From contig LSRY02000022.1 in NCBI GenBank assembly GCA_001643675.2, positions 692,001-756,000 on the forward strand: a DNA stretch of 64,000 nt, given 5' to 3'. The stretch's first letter is position 1; each line of letters begins with the position of its first letter. The notes under the pieces are model-generated. The model did not search any database and was not told where the DNA came from. It saw only the letters and a program-made list of their open reading frames with translations. The DNA is from Monocercomonoides exilis. Taxonomy: Eukaryota; Preaxostyla; Oxymonadida; Polymastigidae. Positions 35,377 to 45,120 of this stretch are shown here, piece by piece. Both the position numbers and the translations under genes were made by a program.

Positions 35377-38300
35377 TTAGTTGGGAATTTCTGATACCAT
35401 CATGACTACAGCTTTTGACACTTTCCATTCCTTCTGAATTTTTTCTTTCTTTGATTGAGCTCTTGTTCTGATAATAAACCTTTTGTCATATTTTGTATCC
35501 TCTTTTTCCTCTTCCTTTGGTTCTTCAATCTTCGAAGGCATTATTGCTTGGGAGTCGTCGGAAGCTTGGATTTTTTCGTTTCTTTTACTCATATTGTACT
35601 GCTTCTTCACAATTGCAACCTTCTTTTCATCCTTGTTCTGGCTTTCTTTCCTTCCTTTCTGTTCGACTTTTTCAGCGCGCTGTGCCTGCTTTGTCGATAT
35701 TTCTGGTGATGAAGCAATCACCTTGCCCATTGCTGAAGCCAAATCCGCCCTGAAGTAATGTTTAACCAATGTGTTTGTTTGTGGCGAAAGACGAGCAAAC
35801 TTTGCAATCTGCACTGGAGGAATACCTGCCATTGTCAAAGCCGAAATTGAGGCTGCCTTGATTGAGTATGGAGTAAATGTGTCTGGTATCCCGGCGTTGG
35901 TCAGTGCTTCCTTGGCAAGCTTGCGAATCCCTCCTGCTGTCAATGGGGCAAAAGTGTTTGTATTAAGAAGCAGACTGTTTGTGTTTGGGTTAGCTTGTTT
36001 TACTCTCTCCCACAAGGTCTTAATCGCGATAGCAGGACAAATAAGTGGCAAGTCTGATAAATACGGAACGGCAATCTCTGTGCGTGTCTCCGAAGTCTTC
36101 AGTCTCGTGTCAAGATATATTCCTTCTTCTTTAAACCTTGAATTTCTCATGTCTATTCTCTCAAGCTCTGTAAATCTGCAGGCTGAAAATAACATTGTTA
36201 ACACAATCACCTTTATTGTCAGTTGCTTAAAGCTCAATGTCTCATTCGGTCCCTGATCTGCGAAATATTTCAACAACGTCTGTGGGTTCCAAATTTCTCT
36301 GTTTTCTTTTCTCTTTGATCTGTTTGTTCTTCTGAACGCTCTGAATAGCATCTTAATGAGTGGGATATCACCTAAGCACGTATTGAAAACGAGACTGGAA
36401 TAAAAAGAAACTGCAGCTCTTGTTATCTGCAGGCACGTGAGCGACATTCCGCCATTTCTAAGGGATAAAAATACATTAGCGCAATTTGATGCCCAATCGA
36501 ATATATTGTCTGGTATTTCTTTGTGGCCACATTCCTTCCATTGCTTTCCAAAATGTGCAAAGCCAAAGAGGTATCCTTTCCACGTTGTCTCCGCTATTCC
36601 CTTGTGGCACTCTTCTGCAAGATCTGTTGCGAAAGCTTTCTGCTCCAAAGCGCGTTTCCACCATTCTTCTCCGTCACGCTGTATGGATTCAACAACACGA
36701 TCCTCAACCGTCCTGGAGGAAGACTGGCATTCGTCCATTGCATTGAAGGGCCTTTCTGTAACACTTCCTTTTGCAGCTTCCAGTCCCAGCTCCTGTGTGG
36801 TATCGACTTCAAAAGAGTGTCCCAGTTCTGGCCTCTCCAGTTCGGCAGGAGTAAGATCACTTGTGCTTTCATCCTTTTCGCTTTCTGAATCGTTGATACA
36901 ATCAGCGGCACAGGAGGGTGAGCCAAAACAACTTCGTCTTTCCATGGAACCATGAGACCATCCTCTGCAATCGGACTGTTGATGCCACACCATCTCTCCA
37001 ACTTGTGATTGTGACTTGCTGCAAACGCATCCAGTGTCGGTGTCCTCTGAGCTATCTTCAGAATCTCCAGCAGCTCTTCTGCTCGCACATCGTAATCCCC
37101 TGCTCTCTCTAGTCTTGACAGAGCGTCTGCCCTTGTGTTCTTGATGCCTGGGATGTGTGTGGCTCTCATCTCTATATGTGTTTCTTCCTTCCATCTCCAT
37201 ATCTTTCTCAGTACGGGTCTCAAGTTCTTTCCTGCATTCCATCTGTTTATATTGTAGACAACAGCTGTATTGTCCGATCTCAGATGCAGTCGACTGATTC
37301 CGTTCCTCTGGAGCGCTGGGCCAAAATGGTTGAGAGCTAACCACACCGCCATTAACTCCCTGTAATTCGATGACTGTTTCGCAAGTTGATGTGGAAACCG
37401 ATTGTGTGCGTCTAACAGTTGATTGTTGATTGACAGCGTAGCCCCCCACGCCACTTCCGATGCATCTGTTGTAATCACTGCCTGTGGGACAAACACTGGA
37501 ATTAGCTTGCGTTGAGGGCGTGATTTCAATATCTTCCTCCATTGCAGAATCTGTTGGATAATGGATGCGTTGATTCTCATCTGTCCGCTCCATCCTTGCA
37601 ACTCCAATCCTTTTTGTAAGAGGCGATACATGGAATGCAGCCATAGGGAAGTGTCTTGCTGAACGAAACGGATTGCGCTGAGTTTTCCAATGAACGAGGC
37701 GAAATCTCTTATTCTCACCTTCTTGGCTTTCACTGCTTTCACTTTCCATTTGTCCACTTCTTTCATCAATGCAATTCTTCTGTCTTCCTTCAACTGAACC
37801 TCCATTATTTCCGTGTTCCATCTGTATCCGAGGTAAACAAACTCTCTGCTGGCAGATAGGTGGCTTTTTTCCTTGTTCACTAGCAGCCCAAGTGACTCCA
37901 AAAACTGCACAATCTCTTCCGTAATTCTTCTTAAATGCATTTGATCTTGATGTAATATTAGCAGGTCGTCCAAATACGCAACAAGCCTCACATGCCATCT
38001 TCTTCTTATTTCCTTCGTCACTTTCCTCATCACATGCGTGAATATTCTGGGTGCATCTACGAATCCGAAAGGCATTCCTTTGAATACGTAATCTTTTCCG
38101 AGAAATCTGAAAGCGAGATATGGTTTGAGATTCTCTGAAACTGGGAGAAGATAATATGCCTGATGAAGGTCTATCGTCACTGCCCAATCTTCTTTCAGTA
38201 ATATTCTCTCCACTGTTCTCTCGCTGTCGCATTTGAAATGCGTTCTGAGGACCGCTGCATTCAAACGACGACAGTCTAAGATCTGCCTCCATGTTCCGTT

Positions 38301-38673
38301 CTTTTTCTTGATCAGGAATACGTTGTTCCTGTGTTTGACATCTTCCTGATTTATCTCCTCCACTATTCCGGTCCTCGTCTGTTCCTCCAACAAATCCATG
38401 AAGGCTCTTCTGTGCTCCCCGCTTGTTAGCTCGGCTCCATCTCTGTACGACATCTTTGAAAGTTTCTCTCTTTCTCTTCTGCTCTTCCACATCGCTTGGA
38501 TCCCATTTCGGATCAAATCTCCTCCTCCAATCTCTTCCCATGCCTTTAAGAACAGCACCGTCCTTCCTCCAATGATCTGATCTGGCTGCGACTCTTTCTC
38601 TGTTGCTTTCGTTAATTCCTTTGAAGACCCCGACTCCGACTGGACCATCCTGCTGCTCTCGTTCGGCTTCCAT
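35377..38673 (-). CDS. DIRS tyrosine recombinase (long overlapping frame)
   Basis: The C-terminal third (about 36700–35377) is a tyrosine recombinase. The first catalytic Arg is in FSACRFTELER (near 36175), the second box is TPYSIKAASISALTMAGIP (near 35860), then FARLSPQTNT, and the nucleophile Tyr is in KHYFRAD (near 35755). A Lys/Glu-rich tail follows. In the second box, His-x-x-Arg of typical recombinases appears as Tyr-Ser-Ile-Lys, an odd substitution. The same frame stays open upstream over the whole RT/RNase H region to 38673 (1098 codons), but that part is Arg/Ser/Glu-rich shadow text. The true start is unknown; a start near 36700 or translation by frameshift from the RT frame is likely. 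Overlap of RT and recombinase frames is usual in DIRS. Confidence 0.85.
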   Translation of the reverse strand: MEAEREQQDGPVGVGVFKGINESNRERVAARSDHWRKDGAVLKGMGRDWRRRFDPKWDPSDVEEQKRKRETFKDVVQRWSRANKRGAQKSLHGFVGGTDEDRNSGGDKSGRCQTQEQRIPDQEKERNMEADLRLSSFECSGPQNAFQMRQRENSGENITERRLGSDDRPSSGILSSPSFRESQTISRFQISRKRLRIQRNAFRIRRCTQNIHACDEESDEGNKKKMACEACCVFGRPANITSRSNAFKKNYGRDCAVFGVTWAASEQGKKPPICQQRVCLPRIQMEHGNNGGSVEGRQKNCIDERSGQMESESSESQEGENKRFRLVHWKTQRNPFRSARHFPMAAFHVSPLTKRIGVARMERTDENQRIHYPTDSAMEEDIEITPSTQANSSVCPTGSDYNRCIGSGVGGYAVNQQSTVRRTQSVSTSTCETVIELQGVNGGVVSSQPFWPSAPEERNQSTASEIGQYSCCLQYKQMECRKELETRTEKDMEMEGRNTYRDESHTHPRHQEHKGRRSVKTRESRGLRCASRRAAGDSEDSSEDTDTGCVCSKSQSQVGEMVWHQQSDCRGWSHGSMERRSCFGSPSCAADCINDSESEKDESTSDLTPAELERPELGHSFEVDTTQELGLEAAKGSVTERPFNAMDECQSSSRTVEDRVVESIQRDGEEWWKRALEQKAFATDLAEECHKGIAETTWKGYLFGFAHFGKQWKECGHKEIPDNIFDWASNCANVFLSLRNGGMSLTCLQITRAAVSFYSSLVFNTCLGDIPLIKMLFRAFRRTNRSKRKENREIWNPQTLLKYFADQGPNETLSFKQLTIKVIVLTMLFSACRFTELERIDMRNSRFKEEGIYLDTRLKTSETRTEIAVPYLSDLPLICPAIAIKTLWERVKQANPNTNSLLLNTNTFAPLTAGGIRKLAKEALTNAGIPDTFTPYSIKAASISALTMAGIPPVQIAKFARLSPQTNTLVKHYFRADLASAMGKVIASSPEISTKQAQRAEKVEQKGRKESQNKDEKKVAIVKKQYNMSKRNEKIQASDDSQAIMPSKIEEPKEEEKEDTKYDKRFIIRTRAQSKKEKIQKEWKVSKAVVMMVSEIPN
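36594..38648 (-). CDS. DIRS reverse transcriptase–RNase H
   Basis: 684 aa, uninterrupted. The RT part has NNVFLIKKKNGTWRQILDCR, LKEDWAVTIDLHQAYY, GMPFGFVDAPRIFTHVM and the polymerase YLDD box near residue 224 (37966–37977). RNase H follows with VITTDASEVAWGA near residue 394, then RELMAVWLAL, LHLRSDNTAVVYNIN and NTRADALSRLERA. After RNase H comes LAHPPVPLIVSTIQKAK … VILLLPNWRGQNW. This is the region that in many DIRS proteins is called DAM-like methyltransferase; here the PP-x-PL element is present but the assignment is tentative. It starts within or near the end of the gag frame and overlaps the recombinase frame. Confidence 0.95.
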   Translation of the reverse strand: MVQSESGSSKELTKATEKESQPDQIIGGRTVLFLKAWEEIGGGDLIRNGIQAMWKSRREREKLSKMSYRDGAELTSGEHRRAFMDLLEEQTRTGIVEEINQEDVKHRNNVFLIKKKNGTWRQILDCRRLNAAVLRTHFKCDSERTVERILLKEDWAVTIDLHQAYYLLPVSENLKPYLAFRFLGKDYVFKGMPFGFVDAPRIFTHVMRKVTKEIRRRWHVRLVAYLDDLLILHQDQMHLRRITEEIVQFLESLGLLVNKEKSHLSASREFVYLGYRWNTEIMEVQLKEDRRIALMKEVDKWKVKAVKAKKVRIRDFASFIGKLSAIRFVQQDTSLWLHSMYRLLQKGLELQGWSGQMRINASIIQQILQWRKILKSRPQRKLIPVFVPQAVITTDASEVAWGATLSINNQLLDAHNRFPHQLAKQSSNYRELMAVWLALNHFGPALQRNGISRLHLRSDNTAVVYNINRWNAGKNLRPVLRKIWRWKEETHIEMRATHIPGIKNTRADALSRLERAGDYDVRAEELLEILKIAQRTPTLDAFAASHNHKLERWCGINSPIAEDGLMVPWKDEVVLAHPPVPLIVSTIQKAKRMKAQVILLLPNWRGQNWDTLLKSIPHRSWDWKLQKEVLQKGPSMQWTNASLPPGRLRIVLLNPYSVTEKNGGNALWSRKLSQQILQKSATRE

Positions 38674-39511
38674 AGCTTCTCCTTCCTGAGAAAGAGCGGG
38701 GTCTGTGACGAAAAAACTTCTGACCTGCTCCTCCTTTTGACGGCGCCTGAACTGGGCTGGCTGAACGGAAATCCATTTTTTCCTTCGTTGCCTCGATCAT
38801 TGTTTCAAAACCTCTATATTTCCTTCGCGCACTAGCCATATCCGTTTCTAGCTCCGATTCTTTCAGGATCTGTTCTTGTCTCGATGTCAACAGCCCAGCC
38901 GCCGCTTCCGCTCTCATTTTTTCCGCTGCTTTAAACCCGAACCGCCCTTGAATTCTGGTATTTCTGGCCTCCTGGAACGCTTTTGCCGTGAGGACAAGCG
39001 CATCTGAAGCTCTCTGTCGTGCGCTATCCTTGTTGGAATCCATTTCGGCTAAGCAAAACAAAACGGCTTTGAAAGCTTGACATAGGCACATCTCCTGTTT
39101 ATATCCTGCACTATCAAGTGCATCGTTGAACCAGTTCTTGGATTTTGTAGCTGGAGGAGGCATTGGCGGTAACAAGGGGCTTAAATCGTGTAAGGAATAT
39201 TCCTGCTGAATTCTTTCCACTGAAAGAGTATGAATGTGAATGTCGAGTAAAGATTTAACGGGATCCTGCGCAAATACTTCTTCAAAAACAGATGCTGCAG
39301 CTTCGTACATGCCTTCTTCTTCTTCTCGTTTGCTCTTTTCTCTATCTGACGGCTGTGTTGAAGATTCTGTTGGCTGGTTGATAAAAGGCGGAGAAAGGAG
39401 CTGCGGCTGCGATTGGATGTTCATCTGGCTTTGCGCCCCACCTGGCAGTCCGGCTGCTTCGGTCGACGGCGTAAGTCCAGGAAATGTCGCGAACTGCGAA
39501 GATTGCAACAT
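38612..39511 (-). CDS. DIRS gag-like ORF1
   Basis: 299 aa, first frame of the element, starting at ATG 39511 just inside the 5' terminal repeat. It has a Pro/Gln-rich N-terminus, then an alpha-helical middle (SLLDIHIHTLSVERIQQEY; CLCQAFKAVLFCLAEMDSNK; AAEKMRAEAAAGLLTSRQEQ) and an Arg/Ser/Gly-rich basic C-terminus (FRHRPRSFSGRRSYGSRTR), suited to nucleic-acid binding. Position and composition fit the capsid-like ORF1 of DIRS elements. It overlaps the RT frame by about 37 bp. Confidence 0.8.
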   Translation of the reverse strand: MLQSSQFATFPGLTPSTEAAGLPGGAQSQMNIQSQPQLLSPPFINQPTESSTQPSDREKSKREEEEGMYEAAASVFEEVFAQDPVKSLLDIHIHTLSVERIQQEYSLHDLSPLLPPMPPPATKSKNWFNDALDSAGYKQEMCLCQAFKAVLFCLAEMDSNKDSARQRASDALVLTAKAFQEARNTRIQGRFGFKAAEKMRAEAAAGLLTSRQEQILKESELETDMASARRKYRGFETMIEATKEKMDFRSASPVQAPSKGGAGQKFFRHRPRSFSGRRSYGSRTRAAGWSSRSRGLQRN

Positions 39512-41599
39512 TGATCCGATCGTGGCGATGACCCATTGATCGTGATCTCAAATAAAAGAGAAGGAATTGAATGGATGTTTTTCTTGAAAATAAAGGTGCT
39601 TATGCACTTTTATTGATCAATGTTTTGCTCGTGTTTCCACGAGTTTTTGAAACCAAGCATTTTCCTTGTTAGCATTGTTTTTAAACTTTTCTTTTTAACA
39701 TTTTTGGTTATTTTACAAATATTGTAACTCTTTTTTTTCAATAGTTTTCATACATCACCTTTTTTTTGAAAAACGAAAATATCAACAAAAGAAATAATTA
39801 TTTGCAAAATTGATTATGTTTGAATTATATTATATTATGTATAATATTATATGGCAAAGCCTTCATAAATAATTTTTTGTGTTCAAGAAGGAAAACGTGA
39901 AAAACAAAATATCAACTTTTTCATTTTTAAATTGAAATTCTTTTTAATTTTATTTCTCACCACTTTTATTATTTGTAATACTAATTTGTTTTTCATGCAC
40001 GTATGATTAATTAAAAAAACAATAACATATTTCTTCAAAATTTCAGTTTTTCAAAAAAAAGGTGATGTATGAAAACTATTGAAAAAAAAGAGTTACAATA
40101 TTTGTAAAATAACCAAAAATGTTAAAAAGAAAAGTTTAAAAACAATGCTAACAAGGAAAATGCTTGGTTTCAAAAACTCGTGGAAACACGAGCAAAACAT
40201 TGATCAAAAAATAAAACTAAAAAAATTCAGATCTTTTTTTCAAAGAAATAATTTTCAAAAAAAATTAGTATACAACATTTTAATAATATATTATTTGTTT
40301 TACAATTTTTTTTATTGAATGAAAGCTTCTATGTGAAGCAATATGAGATAAAAAAATTTAGGATCTTATAAAAAACGGGGTACTAATAAAAATATGACCA
40401 TATAATGAATTTCAGTGAATTAAAATCCGTCGTTACGGCTAAATTATTCAGTGAAATCAATGAAATGATCAAAGAAAAGAAAATGCCATTGGATTGTGCA
40501 TTGGTGCTATTGAAGCATATTGGATATCATAGTGAACTGAATAATTTTTATATAAATGGCTTTGATGAATCTTCATTGAGAAAAAGGATTCGAGAGATGA
40601 TTGCTGATGAAAATGAGGAAAATGTTGAAGATAATGAAAAAGTGATGATTGATCTTTGTGAATGTTACCTGCTGCTTTCAAGTTTTGATTTTTTTTCACC
40701 CAAAAAGTTGATTTTAGTTTGTATGTCTTGCCTTCTGAAAGTTGCATTAAAGAAAGAGGAAGATGAGGAGACACAAAAAGAAGTGGAAATGGCTTTGCTG
40801 GCTTTGTGTAATACTGAATATTATGAATGTTTATTAATATTTCGTTTATTTAATTTTTGAATATTTCTCATTCTTTGATTAGAAATTAGGAAATGAGCTG
40901 TATTTTAATTGGATCAAAGAAATCATCAAACATCACCAGGAATATCACAATCTAACTCAACTTGCGTATCAGTCTGCTTGGTACATTTTGTCTTTCCAAT
41001 TGCCCAAAGTCGAAAGTCTGGAAGCAACAGCTGTTAAAGAGCTGCATTTTGGAAGAGAAGCAGAAAAAGCAATGGAAGATCTGTCAAAGTGTGTGGATTG
41101 GAAGAGAAAAAAGAGAGAAAGAGAGAAAAAGAAGTGAAAGAAGCGTCTATTATCGAGAAATGGCTCTATGCAACTTTTTATTATTTATCCGAATGCAAAT
41201 AGTGGAATGAAGAATTTACTGGACTAATTAGCAGCATTGTGGGGTTATTTCGAGCATCAAAGGAAAATAAAGGAAAAATTTGCGATAAATGTTTTTATTT
41301 GTTGAAAGAAGCAGCAGACAAAAGAAATTCGAAAATTGATACTTTTGCGAAGGATGGCGTCATAGATGTATTTTTGGAGGAAATGATGCAATCAACTTTG
41401 GAAGATAAAAATATGTCTGATTGTTTGGATTTCTTTTTGAGCATTTCAATGTAATTAGAAGGAATGAAGGATGATGAAAAGGAAGAGGAAGAAAGAAAGG
41501 CAGCAAAAAAGGGGATATGGAAAAGATGGAAGAAGATGGATACGAAGACTGCGTTGTCAAATTTTTGAAGTTAGGTCTTAATTATATGTTTAGAGATGA

Positions 41600-43120
41600 C
41601 AATACAGTAATAACTATTGAAGATTTTTTTGTGCATCTGTAAAGCGAAGGCTCATTTCGGTTCCATTCCTTTTGTTGAAGTCACAGAAAAGCAGCAGAAG
41701 AAGAATGGAATGGAACGAAATGTCAATAGAATCACAGAAGAGGCAGATAACAGTAAATGAACAAACAAAGAGAAGAGAAGAGAAGGGAGAATTACATGAG
41801 AGAAAATGTTTCAATCCGAAGCAGCATCTTTGGCTGAGAAAAAAGCATATCCAACACAAATTGTGGATTCTTCATTTATTTCAGTCGGCCTTCTCATAAT
41901 CATCATCTGCTTCAACTTCTTCATTTCATTCAACCTTTCTCTCACAAAGCAACTATCAACATTTCACAATTAATCCATCTTCTTTTTCTTCTTTCTGTCT
42001 GTTTGTTTATGACATTGCACTTTTTATTGAATTCCATCAAATCTCATGAAGTTTTGAAAAACCATTCACAACCTCATTTTGGGTGCAACATCCCTAAAAC
42101 ATTCACAATTTCAGATCTTCATCTTCCTCATCTTCCTCATCTTCGTCACAATGAAAACAGTCATTACAATTCATTTTTTGTAGTCATTAAAGAAATAACA
42201 CATATTTCAAATCCTTCACAAAAAGCTCTTCAACAAACATGAGAAACAACACAGGCAATTTATCTTCACTTTTCTTCTTTCTCCTTTTTTCTCAGTTTCA
42301 TCATCATGTTTGTGATCATCAAAGAATGCCTTTGAATTTCAATTAGAATTTCATCTTCTTCTTTAGCATTTTGATGGAGCGACCTCATTCTTTCGAAATG
42401 CATCAAAAAAATCATGTTGTCCGAGGAAACTTGGCTGTCAAAGAATGAAGGAAAAAAAAAACAAATGAAAACACTTGGACGGAAAATAACAACCTCTCAA
42501 GAGAATGTTATTTCTTTGTCTTCTCTTTTTGCGAAGTCTTCTTTTCTCTTGCTCATTTGGAATTGAGAGCGGATATTATATTCTGAATGACTGTTTGGTG
42601 AGGCATGTGGGAAGGGAAAGAGAAGGTGGGGAATTTGGGAAAGATGGACATTTGTGGAATTGAAGCAGCAATTGGCCAGCCAGTTGACAAAAGAAAGTCT
42701 GATTTTCTTTTCTTTTCACATTCAAATTTCAAATACTCTGATTGTGAAATGGATTTTGATTCATCTTCGTTCAATGAGATCAAGTGAAGCTTGGAAAAAC
42801 AAGAGAAGAAGCTGGTGGAACACAAAACTTCTCAAAAGATATTGATGAGGTTGCTGCAGAAGATAAACAAACTTTTTCAAGAGTTTTTTTTCAAGCAACT
42901 TTTGTGTTAACAAGTTATTTGAAGAAGATTATTTTTGGAAGAAAATTGAAATTTTATCTTTTTCATATTTTTTGTTTCTTCATTTTGATGAAATGAAGTG
43001 GAATGAAAAACAAAATGTCTTAAAAATATCATCCAAACGAGCGTTTGTTTTCGCTCTTGTGAAATGAATAAAAAAAAGAAAGAAAGAAAAAATTCTTAAG
43101 ATATTAAAATTCAATTCATT
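41600..43120. other. Spacer with decayed low-complexity sequence
   Basis: No gene is recognised. Pieces such as EEVGNLGKMDICGIEAAIGQ (near 42610, plus) and MERN-rich text at 41690 suggest an old coding relic with frame changes. A CATCTTCCT 9-mer repeats near 42120–42145. Confidence 0.35.
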
Positions 43121-43123
43121 TTT

Positions 43124-44578
43124 TCAAATAAACACAAAATAATTAAAAATGTTAGACGATAAATAACTATTACATTTCCTATAAAGAAAATCAAACATTC
43201 CATGAAAGCTAATGATGATATCTTCGTATCCTTCTTCTTCCATCTTTTCAAATGCTTTCCTTTTGGCTGCCTTTCTTTCAACTTCTTCCATTTTATCTTT
43301 CTTTTCTTCTTTTAATCTTGTTGAAAGAGATTCAAAAAATTGAAATCTATCAGATGTTATTTTATTATCGAGTGTTGATTGTTGAAGTTTCTCCATAAAC
43401 TCGTCAGCCACTCCACTCTTCAGCAAGTCATCAATCTTCACGGCTCTGTTTTCTGCAACTGCTTTGAATAGATATATGCACAATTCGCTAATATCTCTGT
43501 TATTCACCTTTGCCGCTCGAAATATCTGAAAAATGCTTTCAAGAACACCAACAAATCCTTCGATTCTCGATTCACACAAGTCCAGAAATTCACACAGCAT
43601 ATCCAGCCATCTCTCTAATAGAAGCTCTTCTTCTGTTTTTTTTTCTCTTTCATCTTCTTTTCTCTTCCAATCCACATTTCTTTTCAGTTCTTCGATTTCT
43701 CTTTTTGCTTCTCCAGCGAAATGCAACTCATTTAGAATCTTTCCATCAAAATCATGGCAGACCAATCCTCTTATCAAATGGTACCAAATTAATTGATAGG
43801 AAAGCTGTGTCATATTGTTATGCTCCTGATGATATTGGATTATTTCTCTGATTTCCTTCAAATACAGTTTTTTATCAATCCCCTATTTTAAAATAAAGGG
43901 AAAAAATACTAACATAACAAAAAATGTAAAAGAAGTGAACATACACAATATCCATCAATGCAACAAAAAGCCAATAAAGCCATTTCAACTTCTTTCTGTT
44001 CTTCTTCGCTTTCCTCTTTCCTCAAAGCCGCTTTTGGATAGCAAGATTTGAAAATTGATATTAATTCCGATGAAAATCCATCCTTAAGCAAAAGACAGCA
44101 TTCGCAAAGATCTCTTATCAGTGTTTCGTTCTTCTCCTCTTTTTTCTTTAGATTTTCCTCAACAATCATCTTTTCAAATCTTTCACTCAATGAAGAATAA
44201 TCAAATCCATCAATCATAAACTCATTCAGCACATTGCAATATCCAACATGCTTCAGCAGCAAAACAACATTCTCTGTAGGAAATTTCTTTTCTTCAATCA
44301 TTTTTTTTATTTTGTTGAATATTTCTTCTGTGAAAACAGATCTGAATTCTCTTTTACTCATTTCATCTGTCAGTGCATTCATCACTTCGATTTTCTGTTT
44401 CTGTTCAGCGCTGGTGCAATATTCCAGCTCAGAATACAATTCTGCAAAAGGGATTCAAAAAAACAAAATTTTTGTTCAGAATTGTTCAATTCAAATAAAA
44501 GAGCAAACTCGAAAACTTCTCGGCTTTGTTCATCATCTGCACTCTTTCTTCAGACTTTTCATTATCGCGTACACTCAT
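43124..44578 (-). CDS. Tandem charged-family protein B (intact)
   Basis: Three exons: 44578–44509 (70 nt), 44441–43945 (497 nt) and 43882–43124 (759 nt). The introns are 67 bp (GTTTGC…TTGCAG, phase 1) and 62 bp (GTATGT…AAATAG, phase 0), giving a 441-aa protein with no stop. It is helical, rich in Glu, Lys, Leu and Cys, and shows no signal peptide or membrane segment. Landmarks: KLYSELEYCTSAEQKQKIEV near residue 24; SVFTEEIFNKIKKMIEEKK; LLLKHVGYCNVLNEF; LIRDLCECCLLL; EEEQKEVEMALLAFC; then exon 3 with EIREIIQYHQEHNNMTQLSY; VAENRAVKIDDLLKSGVADE; and a C-terminal EEGYEDIIISFHGMF. Three paralogues in this window share introns and landmarks. The helix-pair pattern could be an ARM/HEAT-like solenoid (inference). 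The function is unknown; I recall only uncharacterised oxymonad proteins of this type. This is the only undamaged copy here. Confidence 0.88.
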
Positions 44579-44589
44579 TCTGCTTGTTG

Positions 44590-45115
44590 AAAAAAATAAT
44601 CAAAATAAGGGGCTGTGCTTTATTTGAAACAAAATTAAAGATATATGCAAACATCGTTGATTATCTTGCAAAATTACAAAGATCTCAGTACAAACTATTT
44701 TTCTTTTGCTATTTGAAAAGAAGCGAAAAATTAAGTGCAAAGAGTCCACAAAGTCAAGCTATGTGATGTCAAAAAAAATTATTCTTTAAATCTTTTTGAT
44801 AAAACCAACAATAAATTATATAAGAAAGTTTTTAGAATTTATCATTTGCATTTTGAATAGCTTTTTTTGTTCACCCGAACGTTATCAATTGATAATTCAA
44901 ACTTGAAATGTGAGATAAGAAATCTGGCAGATTAAATGTGTGAATGGAAGATATCTTTCATTTTTCTGTAAAGATGAATGAAACTGAAAGCAAAGAAATG
45001 TTATGCAAGAATAATTGACAGATTTTGTGAATGGCTGCATTTTGAGCTCATTTTTCAAGGATCATTGGGTTATGAAAGATTAAAAGAAATGAAATTCTGA
45101 AAGTTCATGTGAATT
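44590..45115. other. Spacer upstream of gene B
   Basis: No gene is supported; the promoter of the minus-strand gene B should lie at its 44.6-kb side. Confidence 0.4.
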
Positions 45116-45120
45116 GACAA

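Larger units (their letters stand above)
35038..39614 (-). mobile_element. Complete DIRS-type tyrosine-recombinase retrotransposon
   Basis: A 4577-bp element on the minus strand. It contains a gag-like frame, RT/RNase H and tyrosine recombinase. Unequal inverted termini share a core (ATTCAATTCCTTCTCTTTTA) at 35054–35102 and 39526–39571. The internal complementary region at 35265–35372 is a fusion of the complements of both outer ends, the signature of DIRS circular intermediates. No target duplication is present, as expected for recombinase-mediated insertion. All frames are open, so the element looks young. A dead relative lies at 13594–14387. Confidence 0.95.
34845..40398. mobile_element. 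Palindromic element (977 bp) split by a DIRS
   Basis: The outer left part (34845–35037) begins GTCATATTTTTATTAGTACC. The right end (40206–40398) is its reverse complement. The inner left arm (39615–39780) pairs with 40042–40205, sharing CTCGTGTTTCCACGAGTTTT-type sequence and GGTGATGTATGAAAACTATT. Removing the DIRS (35038–39614) restores one continuous left arm, so the DIRS landed inside this element. The arms are about 355 bp each. It has no coding capacity. It sits in exon 2 of the tandem-family gene A. No unambiguous target duplication was seen (left flank GTGGGTAGT, right flank CATATAATG). Confidence 0.9.
34550..41560 (+). pseudogene. Tandem charged-family gene A, split by transposons
   Basis: Exon 1 (34550–34700, MNKMSETNNFKRAKEEENLF, acidic) is followed by a 64-bp intron (34701–34764, GTTTGC…AAAG). 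Exon 2 (34765) reads KFLSELGNCTNDEQKQKIEE and is cut at 34845 by a palindromic element. It resumes at about 40399 with NFSELKSVVTAKLFSEINEM, LKHIGYHSELNNF, LCECYLLL and QKEVEMALLALCNTEYYE. The expected second donor is damaged (GAAT rather than GT in phase 0). Exon 3 begins at about 40886 (KLGNELYFNWIKEIIKHHQE). A frameshift near 41135, an in-frame TAG at 41199 and a TAA at 41452 follow. The family is described under the intact copy at 43124–44578. This copy is dead even without the insertions. Confidence 0.85.

Noticed and set aside
36594-38673. Upstream part of the 1098-codon frame as a separate real protein
   Set aside because: Its text is Arg/Ser/Glu-rich without domains, and it overlaps the well-conserved RT/RNase H frame base for base. 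It was kept only as part of the recombinase frame.
39240-39551. Plus-strand 99-codon frame over the DIRS 5' end
   Set aside because: It overlaps the gag-like frame on the opposite strand and the terminal repeat, with no protein-like features.
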